Below are positions 8,533-17,772 of a stretch of 51,319 nucleotides of DNA, one piece after another. The stretch is taken from contig CAXTBC010000023.1 of NCBI GenBank assembly GCA_964242595.1, positions 1-51,319 on the forward strand. Reading direction: 5' to 3'. Origin of the DNA: BOG-908 sp964242595 (GTDB taxonomy: Bacteria > Pseudomonadota > Alphaproteobacteria > Acetobacterales > Acetobacteraceae). Made by a program: the position numbers and the translations under genes. Below the pieces are notes generated by a model. That model saw only the letters and a list, made by a program, of their open reading frames with translations. It made no database searches and was not told the origin of the DNA. Numbering within the stretch: position 1 is the stretch's first letter; the number at the start of each line of letters is the position of its first letter.

Positions 8533-9552
8533 TCAGCCTATCCGCCGCACGATCGCCGCCGTCATCTCTGGGGTTCCCGCTGTCCCGCCGAGGTCGCGGG
8601 TTCGCACGCCGTCGGTTACCACGGCGTCGTGGATAGCGGTGCGCAGGCGGTCCGCCAGTGGTTTGTGGCCGACATGGTCCAGCATCAGGCCCGTGGCCAG
8701 CAGCAGGGCCGCCGGGTTGGCCACGCCACGGCCGGCGATGTCGGGTGCCGAGCCGTGAACGGCCTCGAAGATGGCCGCGTTGGTTCCGATGTTGGCCCCA
8801 GGCGCCAGGCCCAGCCCGCCGATCAGGCCGGCGATGAGGTCCGACAGGATGTCGCCGAACAGGTTCGTCGTCACGATGACGTCGAACTGCCACGGGTTGA
8901 GCACGAGCTGCATGGCGCAGGCGTCCACGATGCGGTCGTCCATCGCCACGCGGCCCTCGTACTCGGGCGCGATCTCGCGGCCCACGTCAAGGAAGATGCC
9001 GGTGAGCGCCTTGAGGATGTTGGCCTTGTGTACAACGGTGACCTTCTTGCGGCCGTTGGCGACCGCGTATTCGAAGGCGTGGCGGACGATGCGGCGGCAG
9101 CCGGCGCGGGTGTTGAAGCCGGCCGAGAAGGCCACCGCCTTATGGTCGTCGCCGACCGGCATGTAGTGTTCAAAGGCAGCGTAGAAGCCGTCGAGGTTCT
9201 CGCGCACCAGGGTGATGTCGATGTTGTCGTAGCGGCCACCGGGAATCAGCGTTGTGGCGGGGCGCATGTTGGCGAACAGCTCGAATTCGCGGCGCAGTTC
9301 CACGTTCACCGACTTGAAGCCGCCGCCCACCGGCGTGGTCAGCGGGCCCTTGAGCGCCAGCTTCGTGCGACGGATGCTGTCCAGCGTGCTTGGCGGCAAG
9401 GGGTCGCCATGGCTGCCGATAGCCGCGAGGCCAGCGGGCGCCGTCTCCCACGCGAACGGGCTGCCGAGGGCCTCCAACACTGTGGTGACGCTCTGGACGA
9501 TCTCCGGCCCGATGCCGTCGCCCGGGATGAGGGTGGCCGGAATAGGTGCCAT
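8533..9552 (-). CDS. NAD-dependent isocitrate dehydrogenase (IDH3/IMDH fold)
   Basis: This beta-decarboxylating dehydrogenase converts isocitrate to 2-oxoglutarate in the TCA cycle. The 339-residue protein has GDGIGPEI at 10-17, KGPLTTPVGGG and then SVNVELRREFELFANMRP, where the S-x-N pair marks isocitrate rather than isopropylmalate specificity. It continues with VRENLDGFYAAFEH, VVHKANILK and NLFGDILSDLIAGLIGG. The cofactor region HGSAPDIAGRGVANPAA has D and I where NADP enzymes of the E. coli type have K and Y, which favours NAD. The substrate call follows family knowledge of these positions. It stands alone, facing the tad locus end, with a repeat-A copy downstream. Confidence 0.9.
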   Translation of the reverse strand: MAPIPATLIPGDGIGPEIVQSVTTVLEALGSPFAWETAPAGLAAIGSHGDPLPPSTLDSIRRTKLALKGPLTTPVGGGFKSVNVELRREFELFANMRPATTLIPGGRYDNIDITLVRENLDGFYAAFEHYMPVGDDHKAVAFSAGFNTRAGCRRIVRHAFEYAVANGRKKVTVVHKANILKALTGIFLDVGREIAPEYEGRVAMDDRIVDACAMQLVLNPWQFDVIVTTNLFGDILSDLIAGLIGGLGLAPGANIGTNAAIFEAVHGSAPDIAGRGVANPAALLLATGLMLDHVGHKPLADRLRTAIHDAVVTDGVRTRDLGGTAGTPEMTAAIVRRIG

Positions 9553-9693
9553 GATGCCTCCTGTGCCCCGATGGCGTTTGGCCGGTAGGAGCCATCGCGG
9601 AGCCAGCGTCTTCTACCGACGGCTACGGGTTTTGACGATAGCGCTAGCTTGATGCTCTGCCCTAAACCGCCGTGACGCAGCGCGCATTCGCGA

Positions 9694-9722
9694 GACGGGG
9701 CTTTCGGGCCCCGGACCCCGTC
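9694..9722 (-). terminator. GC hairpin at the end of the tad operon
   Basis: The arms GACGGGG and CCCCGTC (7 bp) enclose a GC-rich loop and overlap the tadD stop codon. No T-run follows, so intrinsic termination is uncertain. Confidence 0.35.
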
Positions 9723-10477
9723 TACCGACTTATTGCCAGCACTGGGCGTAACTGGGCCATGCCGGTGATTGCCGCCTGTGTTTCGGTGGGAGTCAGGTCG
9801 CCGCCCAGCGTGCCGGCGGCCTCGCGGTCGTGCCCGGCCATCACCTGGGCCAGGGCGAAATCGGCGCGCACGCGCGGCGAGGCTGCGCCGCTGGCGGCGA
9901 TGTCGCGCATCATCAGCTCGGCCTGATCCGGCTTTCCGCTGAGTGCCAGCGAGAGGGCCAGATTCACCCGGGTGGAGGTGCGGCCCGGATCGGCCAGCAT
10001 GGCGGCGCGGTAGCTTGCCTGAGCTTCGGCGTGGCGCTCCTGCAAGTCCAGCACGTAGCCGAGGTCGTTCAGCGCCAGCGGCTCGTGCGGTGAGGAGGCC
10101 AGCACGTTGCGGAAGATGGCCTCTGCGGCGTGCAGGTCGTCGCGCACGGCCAGCTTGCCGAGTCCGAGGCGGGCGCGCACATCACGCGGGCTAAGCGCCA
10201 CCGCCTTCCTGTAGCTGGCCTCTGCCGCCAGCCGGTCGCCCAGGACAACCTGGGCGTCGCCGGCCTGCACCAGGGCGGCCACGTTGGTGGGCTGGCTGGC
10301 CAGTACGCCGCGGGCGATAGCCAGGGCGGTGCCCGCTTCGCCCTCGTTCAAGGCCGCGCGCGCGGCCTGGATGCTGGGCGCGTTGGCTTGCACCTCGGCG
10401 GCCGGCAGGCGCTGGCAGCCGGCGAGCGCCGCGGTGCCGAGCAGGAGTGCGGCTGTGAAACGTGTGTGGAGCATCAT
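9722..10477 (-). CDS. tadD: TadD-like tetratricopeptide-repeat lipoprotein
   Basis: The 251-residue protein has a lipoprotein signal peptide ending LAGC (Cys near 20), so it is probably anchored to the outer membrane. Helical TPR repeats follow: AARAALNEGEAGTALAIARG, LVQAGDAQVVLGDRLAAEAS and YRKAVALSPRDVRARLGLGK, then a typical LALNDLGYVLDLQERHAEAQ. TadD acts as a pilotin-like assembly factor for the Tad secretin. The ATG has AGGAAA upstream. It is the last gene of the leftward tad operon, 11 bp after tadC. Confidence 0.88.
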   Translation of the reverse strand: MMLHTRFTAALLLGTAALAGCQRLPAAEVQANAPSIQAARAALNEGEAGTALAIARGVLASQPTNVAALVQAGDAQVVLGDRLAAEASYRKAVALSPRDVRARLGLGKLAVRDDLHAAEAIFRNVLASSPHEPLALNDLGYVLDLQERHAEAQASYRAAMLADPGRTSTRVNLALSLALSGKPDQAELMMRDIAASGAASPRVRADFALAQVMAGHDREAAGTLGGDLTPTETQAAITGMAQLRPVLAISR

Positions 10478-10488
10478 GGGGTTTCCTG

Positions 10489-11433
10489 TCAGTGGCCGCC
10501 AAACGTCTTGGCGATCTGCAGGCCCGCGGGCCCGCCCACCACGATGAAGACGCAGGGCAGGACGAAGACGATCATCGGCAGGGTCAGGAACACGGGCAGC
10601 CGTGCCGCCTTCTCCTCGAACTTGGTCAGGTTGTCGCTCCGCATCTCGGCGGCCAGCACGCGCAACGCCTGGCTGAGCGGGGTGCCGAACTGCATCGTCT
10701 GGATCAACGTGCCGGCCAGGCGGCGCATCGACTCCAACCCCGTGCGGTCTCCCAGCGAGAGCAGGGCGGTGCGGCGGTCCGTGCCGATGCGCATCTCGCT
10801 GGCGCAGATGGCCAGCTCCATGGCCACGGCCTGGTTGGCGAACATGAACTCCTGGGCCACGCGCTCGATGGCGTTCTCCAGCCCCAGGCCGGCCTGGGCG
10901 CAGATCACCATCATGTCCAGCGCGTCCGGCAGGCCGCGCTCCACCTTTTTCAGGTGAGCGCCGCGCATCTGCTTGATGAAGAAGTCCGGCGCCAGCATGC
11001 CGGCCGCGAACGTGCCGCCGATGATGATGTAAAGCGTGCTGGTGGCAATGCCCTGGCCGCTGAACACCAGGTAGGCGAGGGTGGGCAGGCCGAACATCAG
11101 CAGGATCTTGCTGCCGAAGAACAGGCCGAAGACGCGGCTGCCACGCAGGCCGGCCTGGTTGATGGTCTGCTCAAGCTGGGCGCGGGTGCTGTCCGACAGG
11201 ATGCCGCTCTTGGCCGCGGCGGCGCCGAACCTGGCGATCAGGTCGAGGAACTTGGCGCCTTCGCGCCTCGGTTCGATCGGGAGGCCGCCGGCGTCCAGCG
11301 ACGAGACGCGCGAGAGGCGCGCACGCACCCGCTCCTGCTGGTCGATTGAGCGCAGCAGGGCGAACGAGCCCACGATGAAGGCCAGCGCCACGAAGCCGAG
11401 CAGCGGCAAGGGCAGCGGCAGGGCGGAGATCAT
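10489..11433 (-). CDS. tadC: Tad pilus inner-membrane platform protein TadC
   Basis: The 314-residue type II secretion F-domain protein has an N-terminal membrane segment (LPLPLLGFVALAFIVGSFA), a middle pair of hydrophobic stretches (ILLMFGLPTLAYLVF, then the STLYIIIGGTFAAGM region) and a cytoplasmic GLPDALDMMVICAQAGLGLE typical of TadC. It ends with a final helix VFLTLPMIVFVLPCVFIVV. With TadB it forms the platform through which the CpaF ATPase drives pilin assembly. It lies 31 bp after tadB. Confidence 0.93.
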   Translation of the reverse strand: MISALPLPLPLLGFVALAFIVGSFALLRSIDQQERVRARLSRVSSLDAGGLPIEPRREGAKFLDLIARFGAAAAKSGILSDSTRAQLEQTINQAGLRGSRVFGLFFGSKILLMFGLPTLAYLVFSGQGIATSTLYIIIGGTFAAGMLAPDFFIKQMRGAHLKKVERGLPDALDMMVICAQAGLGLENAIERVAQEFMFANQAVAMELAICASEMRIGTDRRTALLSLGDRTGLESMRRLAGTLIQTMQFGTPLSQALRVLAAEMRSDNLTKFEEKAARLPVFLTLPMIVFVLPCVFIVVGGPAGLQIAKTFGGH

Positions 11434-11464
11434 GCGGCAGGCTCCCTGTGTGCGGACGTGGTGA

Positions 11465-12433
11465 TCACGACAGCGTCATCTTGACGATCTTCTTCATCGA
11501 GAACAGGCCCATGCCGAGCATGCCGATCGCGACCGCCAGCAACTTCTGGCCGCCCGTGCTGGTGAACAGGATGTCGATGTAGTCCGGGTTGGAGAGCCAC
11601 AGCATGATGCCGCTGAAGATGGGCAGCACGGCCAGCACGTAGATGCTGGTCTTGGCCTCCGAGGCCAGCGCGTTGCCACGCTTGCGCGCCGCCTCGCGCT
11701 TGCGGATGGTGTCGGCCAGGGTGTCCAGCGTCTCGGTCAGCCCGCCGCCGGTCTGGCTCTGCAGAGCCAGCGCGGTGGCGAAGAACCGGTACTCGGCCAG
11801 GTCGTTGCGCTCGGCCATCTCGACGAGCGCGTTCTCCAGGTCCACGCCGATGGCCACCGCGTCGGCGGCGCGGCCGAACTCCTCGCGCGTGGGCATCAGC
11901 CCTTCGCGCGCCACCACCTTGATCGCCTCGCCCAGCGGCACGCCCACGCGCACCGAGCGCGCCACCATCGAGAGCGCGTCAGGAAACTGGCTCAGCAGCT
12001 CGCGCGAGACCTTTGTCGTGCAATAGTTGAGGAAGGCGCGGGTGAGCAGGATGTCGAACACCGGGACGGCGACCCAGCCCAGCGTGCCGAGCAGCCTGGT
12101 GGCCAGCAGGGCGCCCACCGTCGACGGCCCAAGCATGACCACGGTCACGCCCCACCACGTCATCGGGTATTGCGACCGGCGGTCCTCTCGCCAGCCGACC
12201 AGGCGGTAGAGCTGGGCCAGCGCGTCGGCCGGCTCCTTCTTTTGCCTGGCCGAGAGGATCAGCGCCGGGCCGGCCGAGGCTTTCGGCTTGAGGTAGCCGC
12301 CGATGGTGGCTTCCCGACGTGCCGCCCAGGCGGCCTCGCGCTTCTGCTCGGCGAGCAGCCACAGCCCGGCCGCGATCAGGCCGATGAGGCAGAGCAGCGC
12401 GCCCCCCAGGACGAAGGCGATGTGGCCGTTCAC
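11465..12433 (-). CDS. tadB: Tad pilus inner-membrane platform protein TadB
   Basis: The 322-residue protein has an N-terminal transmembrane helix (AFVLGGALLCLIGLIAAGLW), a central hydrophobic pair, and the F-domain motif LLSQFPDALSMVARSVRVGV, followed by FFATALALQSQTGGGLTETL. Two C-terminal helices close it (ASEAKTSIYVLAVLPIFSG and the LAVAIGMLGMGLF end). Its ATG overlaps the cpaF stop by four bases (ATGA). It is the partner of TadC in the inner-membrane platform. Confidence 0.93.
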   Translation of the reverse strand: MNGHIAFVLGGALLCLIGLIAAGLWLLAEQKREAAWAARREATIGGYLKPKASAGPALILSARQKKEPADALAQLYRLVGWREDRRSQYPMTWWGVTVVMLGPSTVGALLATRLLGTLGWVAVPVFDILLTRAFLNYCTTKVSRELLSQFPDALSMVARSVRVGVPLGEAIKVVAREGLMPTREEFGRAADAVAIGVDLENALVEMAERNDLAEYRFFATALALQSQTGGGLTETLDTLADTIRKREAARKRGNALASEAKTSIYVLAVLPIFSGIMLWLSNPDYIDILFTSTGGQKLLAVAIGMLGMGLFSMKKIVKMTLS

Positions 12434-13806
12434 CAGTTTGTCTCCTCCATGGCGGCCACCCAGGCCCGATCCATCTGGAAGTAGGTCAGGCGGTCCCAGA
12501 AGCTCGGCCGGCCACGGCCCACCTTGTAGGCGCCGATCAGCTTGGTGCCGTCGGGCGTCTCGCCGGTGAACTCGAACTGGAAGATGTCGTTCAGCACGAC
12601 CACGTCTCCCTCGAGGCCCACGATGTCGGTCACCTGGGTGATGCGCCGGCCGCCGTCGCGATGGCGTTCGACCTGCACGATCATGTCGACCGCGCCCACG
12701 ATCTGGGTTTTGATCGCTTTGCTGGGCAGGCCCATGTTGCCCATCTGCACCATGTTCTCGACGCGGGTCAGTGCGTCGCGGGTGTTGTTGGCGTGGATGG
12801 TGCTCATCGAGCCGTCATGGCCGGTGTTCATCGCCTGCAGCATGTCGAACGCCTCGCTGGAGCGCACCTCGCCGATGATCACCCGGTCCGGCCGCATGCG
12901 CAGGGCGTTGCGCACCAGGTCGCGCTGGGTGATCTCGCCGCGGCCTTCCAGGCTGGGCGGGCGCGTCTCCATGCGCACCACGTGCGGCTGCTGGAGCTGC
13001 AGCTCGGCCGCGTCCTCGATGGTGATGACGCGCTCGGCCGGGTCGATCATGCGCGACATCGCGTTCATCAGCGTGGTCTTGCCCGAGCCGGTGCCGCCGG
13101 AAATGATGATGTTCAGGCGCGAGCGGCCGGCGATCTCGAGGATGCGGGCCACCTGCGGCGTGCAGCTGCCGTGCTGCACCAGGCGGGCGAAATCCATCTT
13201 CCGCTTGGTGAACTTGCGGATCGAGACGTAGGGGCCGTCAAGCGCCAGCGGCGGGAAGACGATGTTGACGCGGCTGCCGTCCATGAGGCGGGCGTCGACC
13301 AAGGGAGAGCTCTCGTCGATGCGCCGGCCGATGGCGGCGGCTATGCGCTGGCAGATGTTGGCCACGTGCCCCGCGTCGCGGAAGCGCACGTTGGACAGCG
13401 TGACACGGCCGGCCTTTTCGATGAACACCCGGTCCGGCCCGTTGACCATGATGTCGGCGATGCTCTCGTCGTCGAGCAGCGGCTGCAGCGGGCCCAGGCC
13501 CAGCATGTCGTTAACCAGCTCGCCGGCGAGCTGGCGCTGCTCGCGCGCGTTGAGCTGGATGCGGCGTTCGGTCGCGATGTCGCCAACGAGCTTCTCGATC
13601 TCGGGGGCCAGGCGGTCCTGCGGCAGGGCGGCGGCTGCGGCGGGATCGAGCTGGCTGAGCGCCAGCGTGCGCAGTTCGGCCAGCTGGTCGGAGGTCGACT
13701 GGCTCTGCAGCGGCTGCGGCACCTGCGCCTTGGGTTGCACCGGCGGCGGCGGCATGCCGCCCGGATCTTCCGTGCGGCGGCGGCCGAACATCGGGGTCGC
13801 GTTCAT
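12430..13806 (-). CDS. cpaF: Tad pilus assembly ATPase CpaF/TadA
   Basis: The 458-residue secretion ATPase powers Flp pilin polymerisation. It shows LGPLQPLLDDESIADIMVNG near 100, Walker A IISGGTGSGKTTLMNAM near residue 237, an acidic box in ERVITIEDAAELQL, and the late RMRPDRVIIGEVRSSEAFDM with GHDGSMSTIHAN. The N-terminus is Pro/Gln rich. It is coupled by four-base overlaps both to cpaE upstream and to tadB downstream. Confidence 0.96.
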   Translation of the reverse strand: MNATPMFGRRRTEDPGGMPPPPVQPKAQVPQPLQSQSTSDQLAELRTLALSQLDPAAAAALPQDRLAPEIEKLVGDIATERRIQLNAREQRQLAGELVNDMLGLGPLQPLLDDESIADIMVNGPDRVFIEKAGRVTLSNVRFRDAGHVANICQRIAAAIGRRIDESSPLVDARLMDGSRVNIVFPPLALDGPYVSIRKFTKRKMDFARLVQHGSCTPQVARILEIAGRSRLNIIISGGTGSGKTTLMNAMSRMIDPAERVITIEDAAELQLQQPHVVRMETRPPSLEGRGEITQRDLVRNALRMRPDRVIIGEVRSSEAFDMLQAMNTGHDGSMSTIHANNTRDALTRVENMVQMGNMGLPSKAIKTQIVGAVDMIVQVERHRDGGRRITQVTDIVGLEGDVVVLNDIFQFEFTGETPDGTKLIGAYKVGRGRPSFWDRLTYFQMDRAWVAAMEETNW

Positions 13807-15062
13807 CCCTCGCGGCCCGTCAGCTTGCCGATCAGCGCACCCAGCCCGAACGGCCCGCTGGACTGGGGTTTGATCACCAGCCCGCCTTCGGCCACGAACG
13901 CCACCTCGCGGGCCAGCGCCAGCATGCCGTTGCGAAAGCCGCCGCTGGCGGTGCAGGCGGGCGTGCCCATGGTGGCGGCCTGGCCGACCTGGCGCGGCTG
14001 GTAGGGGATGGTCACGTCGATCGGCATCTCGAGCGCTTCCTCGATCTGCGGGCGGGTGAGGCCGCCCGGCTGGCCCAGGCGGTTCAGCACGATCACCGCG
14101 CGGCGCACCTGGTCGGGGCCGGTGGGCAGCGCCAGCAGGCGCAGCGTGTTGCGCATGGAGGCCAGCGTCGGGTCCATCACCAGCACGCGCTGGTGGGCCA
14201 GCATCAGCAGCTCGCGATACACCGGCACAGGGGCGGACGGCACGTCGGCGACCACGAAGTTGTAGCGGCGCCGGAGTGCCGCCAGCAGCGCGCGGCCGGC
14301 GCCCTCGGCGATGTCGGCGGCTTCCGTCACCTTCTCGTCTCCCGCCAGCACCGAGAGGCGCTCGGTGACCGGCTGCGCGGCGCGCTCGACGAACAGTTCA
14401 TCGATGCGTGACGGGGTCTCCAGCGCCAGGCGCAGGCCGGTGCCGGTGCGCCCGCCCAGCATCATCGCGGCGTTGCCGGTGTAGATGTCGGGGTCGAACA
14501 GCAGGGTGTGGCGCTTGAGCTCCTCGCCCAGGTACCAGGACAGGTTGGCCGCGATCGTGGTAGTGCCCACCCCGCCGCAGGCGCCGCTGACGGCGACGAT
14601 TCGGCCACCCTGCAACGCGCCGCTGGCCACCGGCCGCTGCAGGCAGGCCGGCCCGAACATGCGCGCCACCATCTCCTTGGCGAGCGGCTTGTACAGGTAC
14701 TCGGCCACGCCCAGGTCGCGGGTCAGCGAGCGGTAGAAGTTCATGTCCGCGCGGTCGCCGATCACCAGCACGCGGGTGTTGGGCTCCACCACCTCGGAGA
14801 GGTCGTGCAGGGCGGCCAGCGGCGCGTCCTCGCCGGTGATGTCGACCACGAGGACTTCCGGGCTGGGCATCTTGCGCAGCAGGGCGGTGGCCTGGCGTAT
14901 CGAGTTGCGCCTGATCAGGATGGAGGGCACCAGCTCGGACATGCCCTCGCGCAGCGCCATCTCGCTGTCGGCGTCGGTGACGAAGCCCATGACGGCCGCG
15001 CGTTCGGCGGCCGGTTTCTGGCCGGTCTCGGCGGCGGCCTGGGCGAGGGTGTTCTGCGCCAT
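13803..15062 (-). CDS. cpaE: Tad pilus localisation protein CpaE/TadZ
   Basis: The 419-residue protein has an N-terminal receiver-like domain (residues 20-140, with VLVVDITGED and RVLVIGDRAD) and a C-terminal ParA/MinD-like ATPase domain starting at about 155. The P-loop is deviant (SGACGGVGTTTIAAN): it lacks the signature lysine of MinD and keeps the GVGTTT core, as TadZ proteins do. LLFDPDIYTGN follows. In related systems CpaE places the pilus machine at the cell pole. The start lies one base after the cpaD stop. Confidence 0.92.
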   Translation of the reverse strand: MAQNTLAQAAAETGQKPAAERAAVMGFVTDADSEMALREGMSELVPSILIRRNSIRQATALLRKMPSPEVLVVDITGEDAPLAALHDLSEVVEPNTRVLVIGDRADMNFYRSLTRDLGVAEYLYKPLAKEMVARMFGPACLQRPVASGALQGGRIVAVSGACGGVGTTTIAANLSWYLGEELKRHTLLFDPDIYTGNAAMMLGGRTGTGLRLALETPSRIDELFVERAAQPVTERLSVLAGDEKVTEAADIAEGAGRALLAALRRRYNFVVADVPSAPVPVYRELLMLAHQRVLVMDPTLASMRNTLRLLALPTGPDQVRRAVIVLNRLGQPGGLTRPQIEEALEMPIDVTIPYQPRQVGQAATMGTPACTASGGFRNGMLALAREVAFVAEGGLVIKPQSSGPFGLGALIGKLTGREG

Positions 15063-15063
15063 G

Positions 15064-15387
15064 CTAAGGTGCCCCGCTGCCGCCGCTGCTGTTGTTGTCG
15101 CCCGAGTTGCCGGCGGAGATCGTGGAGATGTCGGACGACGGCAATTTCTTGATCTTGTCGGTGCGCAGCCGGTCTACCGCCGCTGCGGCGAGCTGGCCGT
15201 CCGACGTGGTACGGCCGGTGCCGCGCACCAGGTCGGCCGGGTTGGCCACCTGCAGGGCCAGGTTGGCGCGGTTGCTGTGCACCGGCTCGTAGAGTCCCTC
15301 GCGGGAGAGCGGGTCGAATTCCGGTCCGCAGGCGGACAGCGCAAGCAGGGTGCCCAGCGCGGCCAAGGCTGTCATGGAGGTGCGCAT
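15064..15387 (-). CDS. cpaD: CpaD-like pilus lipoprotein, short form
   Basis: The 107-residue protein begins MRTSMTALAALGTLLALSAC, a lipoprotein signal with the lipobox Cys at residue 20. The mature part has PLSREGLYEPVHSNRANLAL and QVANPADLVRGTG, which match the conserved N-terminal part of CpaD, and ends in a Ser/Gly/Asn-rich tail. Typical CpaD proteins are about twice as long, so this one is truncated or a minimal version. Its position between cpaC and cpaE is the standard one. I chose the start at 15387; an upstream in-frame ATG near 15420 would overlap the end of cpaC. Confidence 0.85.
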   Translation of the reverse strand: MRTSMTALAALGTLLALSACGPEFDPLSREGLYEPVHSNRANLALQVANPADLVRGTGRTTSDGQLAAAAVDRLRTDKIKKLPSSDISTISAGNSGDNNSSGGSGAP

Positions 15388-15397
15388 GGTTGGGCTC

Positions 15398-16873
15398 CTA
15401 CTCAACGATGAAACCGGCATCCGTCGGGATGTGGCCGGCGGCCTGCCAGGTGCCGCGCCCGAGCTGGCGCAGTTCCAGGATACGCTCGAAGTCGTTAGGG
15501 GCCCGGTAGCCGTCCGTCGGCAGGTGAAGCGCGCCCGGATCGCTGATCGGGCGGATGATGTAGGGCGTCACCACGATCACCAGCTCGCTCTCCGCCCGCT
15601 GGAAGCTGTCCGAGCGGAACAGCGCGCCGAGTATCGGGATGTCGCCGATGCCTGGCGTGGACTGGGTGACCTGCGTGGTCTGGTCCGACAGCAGGCCGGC
15701 GATGGCCATGCTCTGGCCCGATCCCAGCTCGATGGTTGTGTCGGCGCGCCGGACGGTCAGCGCAGGGATGCTGATCGAGACGTTGGAGTTCAGCACCGAG
15801 GTCACGCCGTTGGCCTTGTCCAGCGCGCTCACTTCAGGGCGCACATGCAGGCTGATGCGGTCCGGCCCGACCACGGTGGGCACGAAGGCCAGGCTGATGC
15901 CGTACTGTTTGAACTCGACGGAGATGGTGTTGTTGTTGGTGGCCACCGGGATCGGGAACTCGCCGCCCACCAGGAAGCTGGCAGGCTGGCCGCTCAGGGT
16001 CGACAGGTTCGGCTCGGCCAGGACGTGAACGAGCGAATCCGAGTTGAGCGCGTCGATGACGGTGGTGAGGTTGTAGGCTCCGGCTATCCCGGAGCGGCCG
16101 ACCTGGCCGAACAACTGCGAGGGTGTGACGCCAGGGGCCGCGGCGATGGCGGTGTTGGTCGCGGCACCGATCAGCGCCTCCTTGCCGAGCTGGCCGAAGG
16201 CGGACCAGTTCACCCCCAGCTCGCGCACCAGGGTGCGGGTCATCTCGGCAATGCGCACGTGCAGCCCGACCTGGATCGACTGGCCGACGACCATGTGGTT
16301 GTCCACCTTGCCGTCAGGCGGCAGCGAGCCTTTGGCGGCGGACACCGCGCGCTCGGCATCACCTGGTGTGGTAACGTGGCCTGATAGCGAAACGCCGGTC
16401 TCGGTAGCGCGGGTGGTGATGGACGCGTTGCCGCCATGAGCCAGCGAACCGCGTACCTGGCCGGCGTCGAAGCCTGAGGGCACGACGGAGATCTGGTACT
16501 GGGCAATGGCGTCGCCCGCCGTGTTGAGCGCGGCGACGGTGGTGGTGCCCGGCGCAACGCCGAAGACGAACAGGCTGTTGGCACTGGCAGGGCGCACTTC
16601 GGCGACCTTGGGATCTGCGGTGAACACGTTGGTGGCGCTGGCGCGCAGGTGGATCACCTGGCCGCTGCCGGCCGAGAGGGTAATGCTGGCGCGCACGGGG
16701 ACGACCACCGGCGCCGTCTGGGCGGGCAGGACGGCCGTCGCCTGCGAGTCGCCAACCTCGTCCTGGGCCGCCGCGGGTTGCAGGAGGCCTGGAGCGACGC
16801 AGGTCAGCGCCGTGGCAGCCAGCAGGGCTGCGGCGCGCAGGGCCGCGGTGTGAAGCCGGGCAGGGGGCGTCAT
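15398..16873 (-). CDS. cpaC: Tad pilus outer-membrane secretin CpaC/RcpA
   Basis: The 491-residue protein has an N-terminal signal peptide ending QPAAAQ near 36, a BON/N-domain region (SLSGHVTTPGDAERAVSAAK, near 165) and a C-terminal secretin domain. The latter shows VHVLAEPNLSTLSGQPASFL with VGGEFPIPV, then LGSGQSMAIAGLLSDQTT, PGIGDIPILGALFRS and ELVIVVTPYIIRPI. It forms the outer-membrane pore for the Flp pilus. The start codon overlaps the cpaB stop by one base (TAATG). Confidence 0.95.
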   Translation of the reverse strand: MTPPARLHTAALRAAALLAATALTCVAPGLLQPAAAQDEVGDSQATAVLPAQTAPVVVPVRASITLSAGSGQVIHLRASATNVFTADPKVAEVRPASANSLFVFGVAPGTTTVAALNTAGDAIAQYQISVVPSGFDAGQVRGSLAHGGNASITTRATETGVSLSGHVTTPGDAERAVSAAKGSLPPDGKVDNHMVVGQSIQVGLHVRIAEMTRTLVRELGVNWSAFGQLGKEALIGAATNTAIAAAPGVTPSQLFGQVGRSGIAGAYNLTTVIDALNSDSLVHVLAEPNLSTLSGQPASFLVGGEFPIPVATNNNTISVEFKQYGISLAFVPTVVGPDRISLHVRPEVSALDKANGVTSVLNSNVSISIPALTVRRADTTIELGSGQSMAIAGLLSDQTTQVTQSTPGIGDIPILGALFRSDSFQRAESELVIVVTPYIIRPISDPGALHLPTDGYRAPNDFERILELRQLGRGTWQAAGHIPTDAGFIVE

Positions 16874-17706
16874 TAGAAGTGGTATTCCTTGTCGGTGGGA
16901 CCTTCGTAGACGTGCATGGTGGGGGCCACCTGCAGTTCGGACGGCCGGCGCATGTTGCCGATGGCGCTCGAGACGTCGCGCGAGCAGGTGACCGCGTGCT
17001 CCTTCTGGTCCACCGGCATGCCGGCATCGACGGGGCGCACGGCCAGGCCGAGCTTGCCGAGCCTGGTCGCCACGGCCACCTTCTCCACGTCCTCCGGCGA
17101 GACCTCCAGGGTGACGGTGCGTGATTGCTGCGAGGTGTCGGCGGCGCTCGACGTGCCGCCCTGCACTAGCTGCTGGTCGATGGCGATGACGCGCACGTCC
17201 TTGAGCACCGTCTCGCCGGAGAAGCGGCAGCCGATCGGCACGTTGGGATCCTGGATCTCCTGCGTCAGGATCAGGTCCACGTGGTCGCCCGGCCAGATCA
17301 GCCCGGCGGTACCGCTGACCGCGTCCACGCCGACCGAGGTGGCGCGGCGGCCGGGGGTGAGCACTGCGGCGAGGAAGCCGTGGTCGCCGGGGCGCATCAC
17401 GTCGGCAGGAAGCACCACCTGGTGCGGCAACAGAGTCTGGCGGACCATGGCACCGAACAGCTCAGAACGGGCCTGCGGTGTGTCACGGCGTGCGCCGGGG
17501 GGGATCTCCCCGTCGGTCATCTCGCGCACTTCGAGGTCGTCCGGCTTGAGCAGCGTGCCGGCCCGCAACGTGCTCGCCGCCGCCAGCACCTGCACTTTCT
17601 GCACGGGCACCACCACGGGCGCGGGTGGGTGCAGGCTTACCCAGGCGACGGCGGAGAAGCCCAGGACGCCTACGGCCATGAGCAGGAAAAGCATGGTTCT
17701 CAACAT
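16873..17706 (-). CDS. cpaB: Flp pilus assembly protein CpaB/RcpC
   Basis: The 277-residue protein has one N-terminal membrane segment (MLFLLMAVGVLGFSAVAWVS) and a SAF-type domain with AASTLRAGTLLKPDDLEVRE near 50. An RcpC domain follows, with RRATSVGVDAVSGTAGLIWP, GDHVDLILTQE and VTLEVSPEDVEKVAVATRLG. RcpC proteins act in the periplasm alongside the secretin. The order cpaB-cpaC is the conserved one. Confidence 0.93.
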   Translation of the reverse strand: MLRTMLFLLMAVGVLGFSAVAWVSLHPPAPVVVPVQKVQVLAAASTLRAGTLLKPDDLEVREMTDGEIPPGARRDTPQARSELFGAMVRQTLLPHQVVLPADVMRPGDHGFLAAVLTPGRRATSVGVDAVSGTAGLIWPGDHVDLILTQEIQDPNVPIGCRFSGETVLKDVRVIAIDQQLVQGGTSSAADTSQQSRTVTLEVSPEDVEKVAVATRLGKLGLAVRPVDAGMPVDQKEHAVTCSRDVSSAIGNMRRPSELQVAPTMHVYEGPTDKEYHF

Positions 17707-17772
17707 GACACCGCCTCAAATGCACAACGAAGGTTCAAGACGTTCCGCGCCGCGTCAGTGACGGCGCGGGTA